From assembly GCF_947503385.1 (NCBI RefSeq), contig NZ_CANNDO010000003.1, positions 248,001-312,000 on the forward strand: 64,000 bases of DNA, read 5' to 3'. The DNA comes from an uncultured Tateyamaria sp. GTDB lineage: Bacteria > Pseudomonadota > Alphaproteobacteria > Rhodobacterales > Rhodobacteraceae. Below are positions 1-6,943 of this stretch, piece after piece. Numbering within the stretch: the first letter of the stretch is position 1; the number at the start of each line of letters is the position of its first letter. The notes beneath the pieces are model-generated. The model was not told where the DNA came from, did no database searches, and saw only the letters and a program-made list of their open reading frames with translations. The position numbers were made by a program, and so were the translations under genes.

Positions 1-443
1 GTGGCACGCTTGGCGACGACATGCGCGCCCGCGCAGAACGGCACGGCCTGTCCAAGCGGATCACTTGGCGTGGGGCCTGCGACCAGCCCGAAGTGATCGC
101 AGCCATGCGCGCCGCCCACCTCTTTGTCTTGCCGAGCCGCGTGGCGGCTGACGGTGACCGCGACGGGCTGCCCAATGTGCTGATGGAAGCGGCAAGCCAA
201 GGTCTGCCCATCCTGTCCACCCCGGTATCCGCCATTCCTGAATTCATCGAAAACGGCATCCACGGCGTTCTAAGCGATGACAGCCCATCCGCGCTGGCCC
301 AGAACATGATCGACCTCGCCGCACATCCTGCGCGGGCGCAAGCGCTTGCCGATGCGGCCCATACCCGCCTGCGCAGCGATTTCACAATGCAACCGGGTAT
401 CGACCACTTGGCACAGCGGTTGCGTGCGGTGATGGACACATGA
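1..443 (+). CDS. Glycosyltransferase, GT-B fold, C-terminal part (5' end outside window)
   Basis: The reading frame is already open at the left edge, so the start codon lies outside the window and about 147 C-terminal residues remain. They form the nucleotide-sugar-binding half of a GT4-type glycosyltransferase: a strand/helix region ending in LFVLPSR, then a GLPNVLMEAASQGLPI segment that carries the family's conserved acidic residue before the small-residue turn. It presumably transfers a sugar in synthesis of a surface glycan. Its stop overlaps the next start as ATGA, so it is translationally coupled to a second glycosyltransferase. The acceptor and sugar cannot be read from the sequence. 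Confidence 0.85.
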   Translation, partial: GTLGDDMRARAERHGLSKRITWRGACDQPEVIAAMRAAHLFVLPSRVAADGDRDGLPNVLMEAASQGLPILSTPVSAIPEFIENGIHGVLSDDSPSALAQNMIDLAAHPARAQALADAAHTRLRSDFTMQPGIDHLAQRLRAVMDT

Positions 444-1507
444 GCATCGCCTTTTTCGCCCCGCTCAAGCCACCAACACACCCTGTGCCGTCAGGCGACC
501 GGTCGGTGGCGCGCGCGGTGATGTCGGCGCTTGATCACGCGGGCTATGACGTGTGCCTTGCTTCTGAGTTGCGGCTTTATGATGGCTCCGGCGTTGCGGA
601 CACACAGGCGCAGCTCGCGGCGCAGGCGGACGCCGAAATCCGGCGCCTCTGTGCAACCAAGCGATCCGCAAGCTGGTCGCATTGGCTGACCTACCACAAT
701 TATTACAAGGCCCCCGACCTGATCGGCCCACGCGTCAGCGCGGCGCTGAACATCCCCTATTTGCAGGTCGAAAGCACCCGCGCGCGCAAGCGCCTGACCG
801 GACCGTGGTCGGCCTTTGCCGCCGCAGCCGAGGCGGCCAGCGATGCCGCCCGTGCAATTTTTTACTTCACCGGGCACGATGCCGAAACGCTGCGCCGGGA
901 TGCGCCTGCCGGGCAACGGCTTGTCCATTTGCCGCCCTTTCTGAACAGCGCTGCCCTGCCCGCGCCGAGCGACCTGAGTGGCCCGCTGCTGAGCGTGGCC
1001 ATGATGCGCGCAGGCGACAAAGTGGCGTCTTACCAACTGATCGCTGACGCGTTGGCCATGTTGCCGAAACGTCTGGAGTGGCACCTGAATATCGCAGGCG
1101 ACGGACCGGCCCGCGCAGAGGTGCAAGCGCTCATGGCCCCGTTTGGTCCGCGCGTGACATTTCTGGGCGAATGCGATGCCGATGCGTTGGCCCGACACTA
1201 CGCGACCGCCCGGGCGCTGCTTTGGCCCGGTATCAACGAAGCCTTTGGCATGGTCTATCTGGAGGCGCAGGCCGCAGGGGTGCCGGTGATCGCGCAGGAC
1301 CGCCCCGGTGTGCGCGATGTGGTTGCAGGGACGCATCCGGTTCCGGCAGCCGGCCCACAGGCCCTTGCGGAACGCATTGCCGCATTGTGGACCGACCCAA
1401 CAATGGCACGTGCCGAGGGTGACGCTGCCCGTCACAGGATGACCCGCACGCACCTGTTGCCAAAGGCCGCCGCCACCTTGCGCCAAACCATTGAGGCCGT
1501 GACATGA
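440..1507 (+). CDS. Glycosyltransferase family 4-like protein
   Basis: A 355-residue protein of GT-B type. The C-terminal donor-site signature lies at about residues 263-282 (NEAFGMVYLEAQAAGVPVI), which is the usual E-x7-E-like motif of family 4 enzymes. The N-terminal acceptor half is less recognisable, which is normal for the family. It overlaps its upstream glycosyltransferase by ATGA and its downstream phosphatase by 4 nt, so the genes form one operon. It probably adds one sugar of an exported or surface glycan; specificity is unknown. There is no signal peptide or membrane segment, so it should act at the cytoplasmic face. Confidence 0.85.
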   Translation: MSIAFFAPLKPPTHPVPSGDRSVARAVMSALDHAGYDVCLASELRLYDGSGVADTQAQLAAQADAEIRRLCATKRSASWSHWLTYHNYYKAPDLIGPRVSAALNIPYLQVESTRARKRLTGPWSAFAAAAEAASDAARAIFYFTGHDAETLRRDAPAGQRLVHLPPFLNSAALPAPSDLSGPLLSVAMMRAGDKVASYQLIADALAMLPKRLEWHLNIAGDGPARAEVQALMAPFGPRVTFLGECDADALARHYATARALLWPGINEAFGMVYLEAQAAGVPVIAQDRPGVRDVVAGTHPVPAAGPQALAERIAALWTDPTMARAEGDAARHRMTRTHLLPKAAATLRQTIEAVT

Positions 1508-2091
1508 TCCGCCTTGGGCTTTTGCGACATGGGCACACGTCTTGGAACCGCGCGGGGCGCATTCAGGGACGGACGGATATCGCACTGGATGACGAGGCGC
1601 GCGCGCAACTGGGCGCGCTGCGGCTTCCTGATGGCTGGGCGGATGCGGATATCGTATCAAGCCCGCTGTCGCGCGCTGTTGAGACAGGTGTCTTGGTGAC
1701 CGGAAAGACGCCCTTGGAAATCCCTGCCCTCACCGAAATGGATTGGGGCGCATGGGAGGGTGCGCGCGGCGAAGACTTGAACGCCGATCCAGCAAGCGGG
1801 TTTCGCCATATCGAAGACTGGGGCTGGGATTATTGCCCACCGGATGGAGAAAGCCCCCGCGCAGTGCGCGCGCGCCTGCTGCCTTGGGTCAGCACCCTTG
1901 CGCGTGACACGGTTGCGATCTGTCACATCGGGATCATGCGGGTGCTTTTGGCCCATGCCACCGGGTGGGCGTTTGACGGCCCCGCCCCGTTCCAGATCAA
2001 GCGCAACCGGCTTTTTGTGCTGCACATAGATGGCAATGACTGGCAGGTGGCCCCGGTCGAGCGGCTGCAAGAGGGCCCGCCATGCGGGTGA
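1504..2091 (+). CDS. Histidine phosphatase family protein
   Basis: A 195-residue protein of the phosphoglycerate-mutase-like superfamily. The phospho-acceptor RHG motif is at residues 8-10, followed by TSWNRAGRIQGRTD, which is typical of the cofactor-independent phosphatase branch. A second conserved histidine lies near residue 141 (ICHIGIMR). It overlaps both neighbours (4 nt upstream, 10 nt downstream), so it is embedded in the glycan operon. A likely role is dephosphorylation of a sugar phosphate or small intermediate in that pathway, but this is inferred from context. Members of this superfamily are too diverse to assign a substrate. Confidence 0.85.
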   Translation: MIRLGLLRHGHTSWNRAGRIQGRTDIALDDEARAQLGALRLPDGWADADIVSSPLSRAVETGVLVTGKTPLEIPALTEMDWGAWEGARGEDLNADPASGFRHIEDWGWDYCPPDGESPRAVRARLLPWVSTLARDTVAICHIGIMRVLLAHATGWAFDGPAPFQIKRNRLFVLHIDGNDWQVAPVERLQEGPPCG

Positions 2092-3209
2092 TGATCGTGG
2101 TCACGCATTTGTTGGGCACGGGCCACCTTGCCCGCGCGCTCACCCTCGGGCGCGCCTTTGCTGATGCGGGGCATCGTGTCATGGTGCTCAGCGGTGGACT
2201 GCCGGTGCCGCATTTTGAAACGGTTGGGCTGCAACTGGAACAACTTGCCCCGCTGCGGTCGGACGGAACGGATTTCACCACCCTGCTTGACGCGCAAGGC
2301 GCACAGGCGGGCCCAGCCTATCGCGCCGCACGCATCGCCACGGCGCTTGACCGGTTCCACTCCTTCGCACCCGACGTGCTGATCACAGAGCTTTTTCCGT
2401 TTGGGCGGCGCAATCTGCGAGACGAATTTATGGCGCTGCTCGACGCTGCGACGGCCAAGCGGACTGTCATCCTGTCGTCGGTGCGCGATATCCTCGCCCC
2501 TCCCTCCAAGCCTGCCAAGGTCGCCTTCGCAGACGATATGGTGCAGCGCTATTACCGGGGCGTTCTGGTCCACGCGGACCGCGACATTGTCACACTTGAT
2601 CAAAGCTGGCCCGTGTCGGACACCCTCGCGCCCTACCTGAACTACACCGGGTTTGTCGCACCACCAGCGCCTGCCGGGGCCTCGGAGCGCAACGATACAA
2701 TCCTCGTCAGTGCAGGCGGCGGCGCGGTGGGCGACACGATTTATGACACTGCGCTGGCAAGCGCTGTGCGTCACCCCGACACGACGTGGCATTTGCTGGT
2801 CGGCGGAGAAGACATGCGTCGCAACGCTTTGGCGGCGCGTGCACCACAGAACGTCGTCGTTGACGCACCCCGGCCTGATTTCCGCAATCTGTTGATGCAT
2901 GTGGGCGCATCCGTGTCGATGTGCGGCTACAATACCGCGCTGGATTTGTTGCAGACAGGGGTGCCCGCCGTCATCATCCCATTTGACGATGGTAACGAGG
3001 TGGAACAGGGCCTGCGCGCAGCGGCACTGGCACAACAACCAGGCATCACCGTTGTTCGGCAGGATGCGCTGATCCCCGATACGCTGATGTCCGCCTTGCA
3101 CGCCGTGCGGCAGGAGGAACGGACGCCGCGTCGCATTGGCATGACCGGCGCCGCCGAGGCCGTGCGCATCACCGGAAAGCTATGGGGGCGCAACCATGGC
3201 CAACCCTGA
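2082..3209 (+). CDS. Glycosyltransferase, MurG/GT28-like
   Basis: A 375-residue GT-B protein. The N-terminus has the glycine-rich turn GTGHLARALTLGRAF after a first beta strand, as in MurG and related GT28 enzymes. The C-terminal half has SMCGYNTALDLLQTGVPAVIIPF at about residues 280-302, the donor-binding helix of that group. It overlaps the phosphatase gene by 10 nt and the next gene by 14 nt. This is the third glycosyltransferase of the operon and differs in type from the two family-4 enzymes, suggesting at least three sugar additions. Donor and acceptor are unknown. Confidence 0.8.
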   Translation: MRVMIVVTHLLGTGHLARALTLGRAFADAGHRVMVLSGGLPVPHFETVGLQLEQLAPLRSDGTDFTTLLDAQGAQAGPAYRAARIATALDRFHSFAPDVLITELFPFGRRNLRDEFMALLDAATAKRTVILSSVRDILAPPSKPAKVAFADDMVQRYYRGVLVHADRDIVTLDQSWPVSDTLAPYLNYTGFVAPPAPAGASERNDTILVSAGGGAVGDTIYDTALASAVRHPDTTWHLLVGGEDMRRNALAARAPQNVVVDAPRPDFRNLLMHVGASVSMCGYNTALDLLQTGVPAVIIPFDDGNEVEQGLRAAALAQQPGITVVRQDALIPDTLMSALHAVRQEERTPRRIGMTGAAEAVRITGKLWGRNHGQP

Positions 3210-3933
3210 CTGGACACCGCTCCGCAACGCCTTGCGGGATTGCCGCGCGGCGAACACGATGCCCACGCTCTGGTGGCGCGATGATGACGCCGTCGCACCG
3301 ACACGCGCGCTCGACCAACTGTGTGCCCTGACCGAGACCTTCCACCTGTCTGTCCACCTTGCCATCATCCCGGCCCTCGCGACGGACGCCCTCGCCGCAT
3401 ATTGCGTCGATGCGCCACTGATCCCGGTGGTCCATGGTTGGGCGCACACCGACCACAGCGCCGCGCACGACAAAAAGAACGAATTTCTCACCCCGCGCCC
3501 CGACGCCAAACGCGATGCTGCACGCGGGTTGACGCATATGCGCAGCCTGTTTGGGCAGACCCTTAGACCCATGTTCGTTCCGCCGTGGAACCGTATCAGC
3601 GCGCAGGTCACAACCGCCCTGCCGGATATGGGCTACACAACCTTGTCGACATTCGGCCCGCGCGGGGCAGCCGTTCCGGGCCTTACCCGGATCAACACCC
3701 ACGTGGACCCGATCCACTGGAAAGGCACGCGCAGCCTTGTTGATACGCAAACCCTGATCGACGACGCCGCAGCGCACCTTCGGCAACGCAGCACGGGCGC
3801 TGCCGATGCGTCCGAACCATTTGGCCTGCTGACCCACCACCTTGTGCATGACGCGGCGATTTGGGCATTTGCCGAAACCTTCCTTACCGAAATGCTGACG
3901 GGTGGTGCCACGCCCTGGCAGATGGAGACATGA
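3196..3933 (+). CDS. Polysaccharide deacetylase-like protein
   Basis: A 245-residue protein with features of the NodB-type carbohydrate esterase fold. An acidic cluster RDDD at about residues 24-27 could supply the catalytic and metal Asp, and HGWAHTDH near residue 79 gives the histidines expected for the H-x3-H metal site. A later FVPPWNRI segment matches the conserved RxPW-like region. It has no signal peptide, so it probably acts in the cytoplasm on a precursor sugar or lipid-linked glycan. It overlaps the upstream glycosyltransferase by 14 nt and lies one base from the methyltransferase start. The family match is good; the substrate is unknown. Confidence 0.75.
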   Translation: MANPDWTPLRNALRDCRAANTMPTLWWRDDDAVAPTRALDQLCALTETFHLSVHLAIIPALATDALAAYCVDAPLIPVVHGWAHTDHSAAHDKKNEFLTPRPDAKRDAARGLTHMRSLFGQTLRPMFVPPWNRISAQVTTALPDMGYTTLSTFGPRGAAVPGLTRINTHVDPIHWKGTRSLVDTQTLIDDAAAHLRQRSTGAADASEPFGLLTHHLVHDAAIWAFAETFLTEMLTGGATPWQMET

Positions 3934-3934
3934 C

Positions 3935-4411
3935 ATGAGCAGACTTGAATCCATGCGCCGACGGCTCAGCGCGCAGATTGACGGCATCAACTGGGCGGCG
4001 GCGCGCATCGCGAACACCCCCGGCGATGTGCTGGAACTGGGCCTCGGCAACGGGCGTACTTACGATCATCTGCGTCAGGAAATTCCCGACCGGCGCATTT
4101 GGGTGATTGACCGCGTGCTCAACCCACACCCAAGCTGCATCCCGCCCACCGAAAACTTCCTCGAAGGTGAGGCAGAGGATATGTTGGCGCGTCTCGCCAC
4201 CCAAGGTCACAAGATGGCGCTGGCCCATTACGACTTTGGCTACGGGATCAAGGAAAAGGACGTCGCCGAAGGCGCCGCCCTCAGCCCGCATATCGCCGCT
4301 GTCATGGCCCCCGGCGGTCTGATCGTGTCACAACAGCCCCTGACCGGGTTCAGACAGATTTCTGGACCGGACACGATCGACCCGGACCGTTATCTTTTCT
4401 ACCTGGCCTAG
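3935..4411 (+). CDS. Class I SAM-dependent methyltransferase
   Basis: A 158-residue protein. The start at 3935 (MSRLESM) is preferred over an in-frame ATG 33 nt upstream, which would overlap the deacetylase gene and add an unlikely leader. Motif I for S-adenosylmethionine binding is VLELGLGNGRTYDHL near residue 30, followed by an acidic residue after the next strand (WVIDRV). It is short for the class and lacks obvious substrate domains. It is the last gene of the glycan operon, so it may methylate a sugar or a small precursor. That role is an inference from position only. Confidence 0.8.
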   Translation: MSRLESMRRRLSAQIDGINWAAARIANTPGDVLELGLGNGRTYDHLRQEIPDRRIWVIDRVLNPHPSCIPPTENFLEGEAEDMLARLATQGHKMALAHYDFGYGIKEKDVAEGAALSPHIAAVMAPGGLIVSQQPLTGFRQISGPDTIDPDRYLFYLA

Positions 4412-4524
4412 AATTTCGATCACGTTTCACGCCCGTCGCTTGCCAGAGCGCAAGCCCGCCCTCTACCTTCAACGACGATTCTAAGGCGGGCCCGAGACCT
4501 GCCATGTCCAACGGGAGTGAATGG

Positions 4525-5091
4525 ATGACATTTATCAAGACGGCCATGTTGGCCGCCGCAGTTACTGTGCTGGCAACCGCCAGCTTTGCCGCCCCCCTCA
4601 AACTCAAGCCAGCCAGCCCGCAACCTTCGGGACTGAAAAAGGGGCTGGCGGTCAGTTACGCCTACCCGTCTGACGTCAAGACGCTCGGCAACGCCCAAAA
4701 CGCCTTGCGCAAATCCAAGCCCGGCAAACCGCTGGCGGGGCTCGACTATCGCGACACCAATGACGGGGACAAAACGTTGACGTCCAAACGCGCCCACCAC
4801 GTGGTGGCCAAGATCACGGGCTACGTGAAATTTGACGCGGCGGGGACATACAACATCGATTTTCTGACCAATGATGGACTGGATGCGAATGTTGGCGGTC
4901 AACAGGTGGGGTACTTTAACGGGCGCCAATCCTGCGCCGAAACCCGCGCCGTGCAGGTCGAGGTGCCGCAAGCGGGCTGGTATCCTGTGGACATCCTCTA
5001 CTTTCAGCGTGTGGGCACATCCTGCCTGCACATGCGCGCGGGCCAAGGCGCCCCGGATTGGATGCCCAACGCGGCCTTTGGCCACAAGTAA
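4525..5091 (+). CDS. Secreted PA14-domain-like protein
   Basis: A 188-residue protein. I chose the start at 4525, which has GGGAGTG upstream and begins a clean Sec signal peptide (MTFIKTAMLAAAVTVLATASFA, cleavage after AxA at about residue 23). An upstream ATG at 4504 would put seven residues in front of the signal. The mature part is beta-rich and holds the PA14-like core YVKFDAAGTYNIDFLTNDGL, followed by two cysteines that may form a disulfide. PA14 modules usually bind carbohydrate, which would suit a periplasmic or surface protein next to glycan genes. It is separated from the glycan operon by 113 nt and is followed by a strong terminator. Confidence 0.75.
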   Translation: MTFIKTAMLAAAVTVLATASFAAPLKLKPASPQPSGLKKGLAVSYAYPSDVKTLGNAQNALRKSKPGKPLAGLDYRDTNDGDKTLTSKRAHHVVAKITGYVKFDAAGTYNIDFLTNDGLDANVGGQQVGYFNGRQSCAETRAVQVEVPQAGWYPVDILYFQRVGTSCLHMRAGQGAPDWMPNAAFGHK

Positions 5092-5117
5092 CACGTCCCG
5101 AGGTGGGACACACCCAA

Positions 5118-5152
5118 GGGCGCGCCGGTCAGGCGACCGCGCGCCCCTTTTT
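5118..5152 (+). terminator. Rho-independent terminator after the PA14-like gene
   Basis: GGGCGCGC (5118-5125) pairs with GCGCGCCC (5139-5146). An inner GGTC/GACC stem and the loop AGGC complete the hairpin, with one bulged C. A run of five T follows. It lies 26 nt after the stop of the PA14-like gene. Confidence 0.9.
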
Positions 5153-5194
5153 CCGTGGCACGCGCGGTGAGACTGTTCAGGCTGTCGGAAAATA

Positions 5195-5256
5195 CGAAAA
5201 GGCGTCAGGGGCGCGGACCGAAATCCTTGCCGTGCCCAAGGGCACATCCTGACGCC
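5195..5256 (-). terminator. Rho-independent terminator read on the minus strand
   Basis: On the minus strand GGCGTCAGG pairs perfectly with CCTGACGCC (5201-5209 with 5248-5256), and TTTTCG follows. A second perfect hairpin, GTGCCC-TT-GGGCAC (5232-5245), sits inside the loop. It faces the plus-strand terminator of the PA14-like gene, so a minus-strand transcript must arrive here from the right. Confidence 0.7.
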
Positions 5257-5560
5257 TCGTTGAACCTCATCATCCCCCCAGAGGGCGACATTTGGCCCAG
5301 CTTGCTCGGGGCGTTACCACCCGTCGCCGAGACATTTCAACCGAAGCCAATCCGCCTCCCGCATTAACCCTGCTGACACCGCCCATTCGCCACGACGCTT
5401 TCACGCCCACACGATCCGACCTGCATCCGGTTGCCCGTTGATGGTTCGGCTAGGTGTTGCCACCCGTCCTACACATCCCGTTGCCCCCGGGGCCTTTGCG
5501 TCCACCGCTTTGTTCAAGGAACTCTGCGCCGGTAGGTTTAACGTGCGGTATCGGGGATGA
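5201..5560 (-). ncRNA. Candidate minus-strand transcript: structured RNA or short peptide gene
   Basis: About 350 nt of GC-rich sequence has no long open frame but ends in an intrinsic terminator on the minus strand. This suggests a dedicated transcript rather than empty space. It does not show the conserved cores I know for RNase P RNA, tmRNA, SRP RNA or common riboswitches. On the minus strand a 28-codon frame (5291 to 5205) starts ATGTCG, has a GGGGGG purine run inside it ahead of two further ATGs, and stops inside the terminator stem. A 16-codon frame lies just upstream. Either could be a leader peptide or chance. The boundaries are approximate. Confidence 0.25.
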
Positions 5561-5840
5561 GTCGCGCAACGAAAAAATCGCGCGGTGGCGAAATTTCTTG
5601 GGGATAAGCTGTTGATATTACTTGTGTGTTTCCTGTGGAGAAGGTGGGGATAAGATTGGAATGTGTAGCATTAGCCGGAGCTTGGGATTGGTCAGCAGCT
5701 ATGTCGTTTACGTGGGTTTGCCCAATGATATTGAAACACTGGTTACGTTCCAATAGTCAGCGCACACAGCGTCCAAATACTGTACTTTGGGTAACCTCAA
5801 CCAGCGAAACGCACTGCTTTCATTTGTATCCACCAACACA
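5257..5840. other. Long gene-poor interval with a sharp drop in GC
   Basis: Besides the candidate minus-strand transcript, this interval changes composition at about 5560. GC-rich DNA to the left gives way to AT-richer DNA that continues through the GTPase gene. Three copies of a DnaA-box-like nonamer sit at the transition. A 71-codon minus-strand frame (5538-5753) has no recognisable protein character. I see no further gene. Confidence 0.5.
5599..5653 (+). repeat. Cluster of three DnaA-box-like nonamers
   Basis: TGGGGATAA (5599-5607), TGTGGAGAA (5634-5642) and TGGGGATAA (5645-5653) each differ from the DnaA box TGTGGATAA at one position and share one orientation. They lie at the start of the AT-rich stretch. 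No replication gene is near, so their function is uncertain. Confidence 0.4.
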
Positions 5841-6629
5841 CTATCCATCTACATGTTCGGATGGATTGGACACATTAATACCGGAAAAAAGAGTTCGAAA
5901 CAATTGAGCTCGGAGTTCTGCCTTCGTAAGTTCGTCGAAGTATCGAGACGTTGCGCCCAGCTTATGCATCCTGTAGATTCTAGATGAATAAGGCACGACG
6001 GAATGCTGATATTTGTGATGACTGATGATTTCTGCGTAGTCTCCGTTTCTGTAATTCTTGATGACAGAGTCTTTATTGTCCCACCAGATATCAGCTTTGG
6101 TAACAATCGTAATCACACGCGGCGGGCGCTTTGACTCTGAAAGAGTTTCACACCACTCTGCCAGCAAATCTATCTCAATATCCCGATGTTCTTTCAAAAA
6201 TTCGGCTTGCACCGCTCCGTTATCATCAAAAATCAAGCTTGCGTTTTCTTCTGAATACTCGTGGTACCCATACGAAACAACGTTCAAAACGAGATCATAC
6301 TTTCTACGCGCCGCTTCGGCAATTGCCTCCAGCCTCGCGTCAAACATACTCAGTTCGCCCGGAGCCTCAACAAACTCAAACAAGTTCTTGGAAATTTCAA
6401 TATTGTTTCTTTCAACGAATTGAGTCCGCTCCAAAATACCGACAACGTCAGGGACGACAGACGAAAGACTGCGGATCAGTTGAGTTTTTCCAGCACCAGA
6501 TGAGCCGAGTACGAGTATCCGGTGTTTCTTTCGAAAAACTGCAAGAAACTTGTCTAACCAACCCTCTTTTTTTGCAGTTCGGTAAACGTCAACTACTGCT
6601 TTTCCTATCGTCGCTTCCGAGTTTATCAT
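5841..6629 (-). CDS. Small P-loop GTPase-like protein (262 residues)
   Basis: The G1/Walker A motif GSSGAGKT is at residues 42-49. A G3-like EAPG (usual form DxxG) is at 88-91 and a G4 TKAD at 177-180. The first 35 residues form a basic amphipathic region (KKEGWLDKFLAVFRKKH) that could contact membrane or a partner. There is no transmembrane segment. It is coupled to a 73-residue protein upstream by an ATGA overlap. The DNA is clearly AT-richer than the flanks, with many AAT, TTT and AGA codons, which points to horizontal acquisition. The family is not one I can name, and the replaced aspartate in G3 is atypical. NTP binding is likely; cellular role unknown. Confidence 0.7.
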   Translation of the reverse strand: MINSEATIGKAVVDVYRTAKKEGWLDKFLAVFRKKHRILVLGSSGAGKTQLIRSLSSVVPDVVGILERTQFVERNNIEISKNLFEFVEAPGELSMFDARLEAIAEAARRKYDLVLNVVSYGYHEYSEENASLIFDDNGAVQAEFLKEHRDIEIDLLAEWCETLSESKRPPRVITIVTKADIWWDNKDSVIKNYRNGDYAEIISHHKYQHSVVPYSSRIYRMHKLGATSRYFDELTKAELRAQLFRTLFSGINVSNPSEHVDG

Positions 6630-6847
6630 TCTGCATCGTGGCCCTTGACTAGGAAGACTTCTAATAGTCCACGAACAGTACGTTGAAAGCTCACGTAGGC
6701 ATTTACGTCTTCAGTGCGCATCAGTACCCACATTGCTGCGGCGCTCAGAACGTGAATGCGGCACAACTTATCGCAAAAGCGACGTGAGAAAGAGTTGGCT
6801 CCGTCGACCTTTGGGTCCAAGTACTGACGGTTCACTAAAACACCCAA
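6626..6847 (-). CDS. Small orphan protein coupled to the GTPase (73 residues)
   Basis: The frame has no ATG at its 5' end. A TTG at 6847 or a GTG at 6835 are the possible starts, and a stop lies 60 nt upstream of the TTG. It ends in an ATGA overlap with the GTPase gene, which supports translation. The middle has a mildly hydrophobic helix (LCRIHVLSAAAMWVLM) followed by a polar tail. It is AT-rich like its partner. I recognise no family. It could be an intact small partner of the GTPase or the 3' remnant of a longer gene. Confidence 0.45.
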   Translation of the reverse strand: MGVLVNRQYLDPKVDGANSFSRRFCDKLCRIHVLSAAAMWVLMRTEDVNAYVSFQRTVRGLLEVFLVKGHDAE

Positions 6848-6943
6848 ACTTTTTCCAAATAAACTACGTGATTTACGTCTACACGGCGAGGAGGGTAACG
6901 CACTGATTTACTGAGAGCATCGTCCATAGACTAGGGTGATGTT

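Noticed and set aside
5201-5560. tmRNA, RNase P RNA or SRP RNA in the minus-strand transcript region
   Set aside because: I looked for the tag peptide, the tRNA-like ends and CCA, the RNase P core GAGGAAAGTC and the SRP GGAAGGAAGCA loop, and found none.
5538-5753. 71-codon minus-strand frame downstream of the GTPase
   Set aside because: No recognisable protein pattern, no good ribosome site, and it spans the DnaA-like repeats in both composition regimes.
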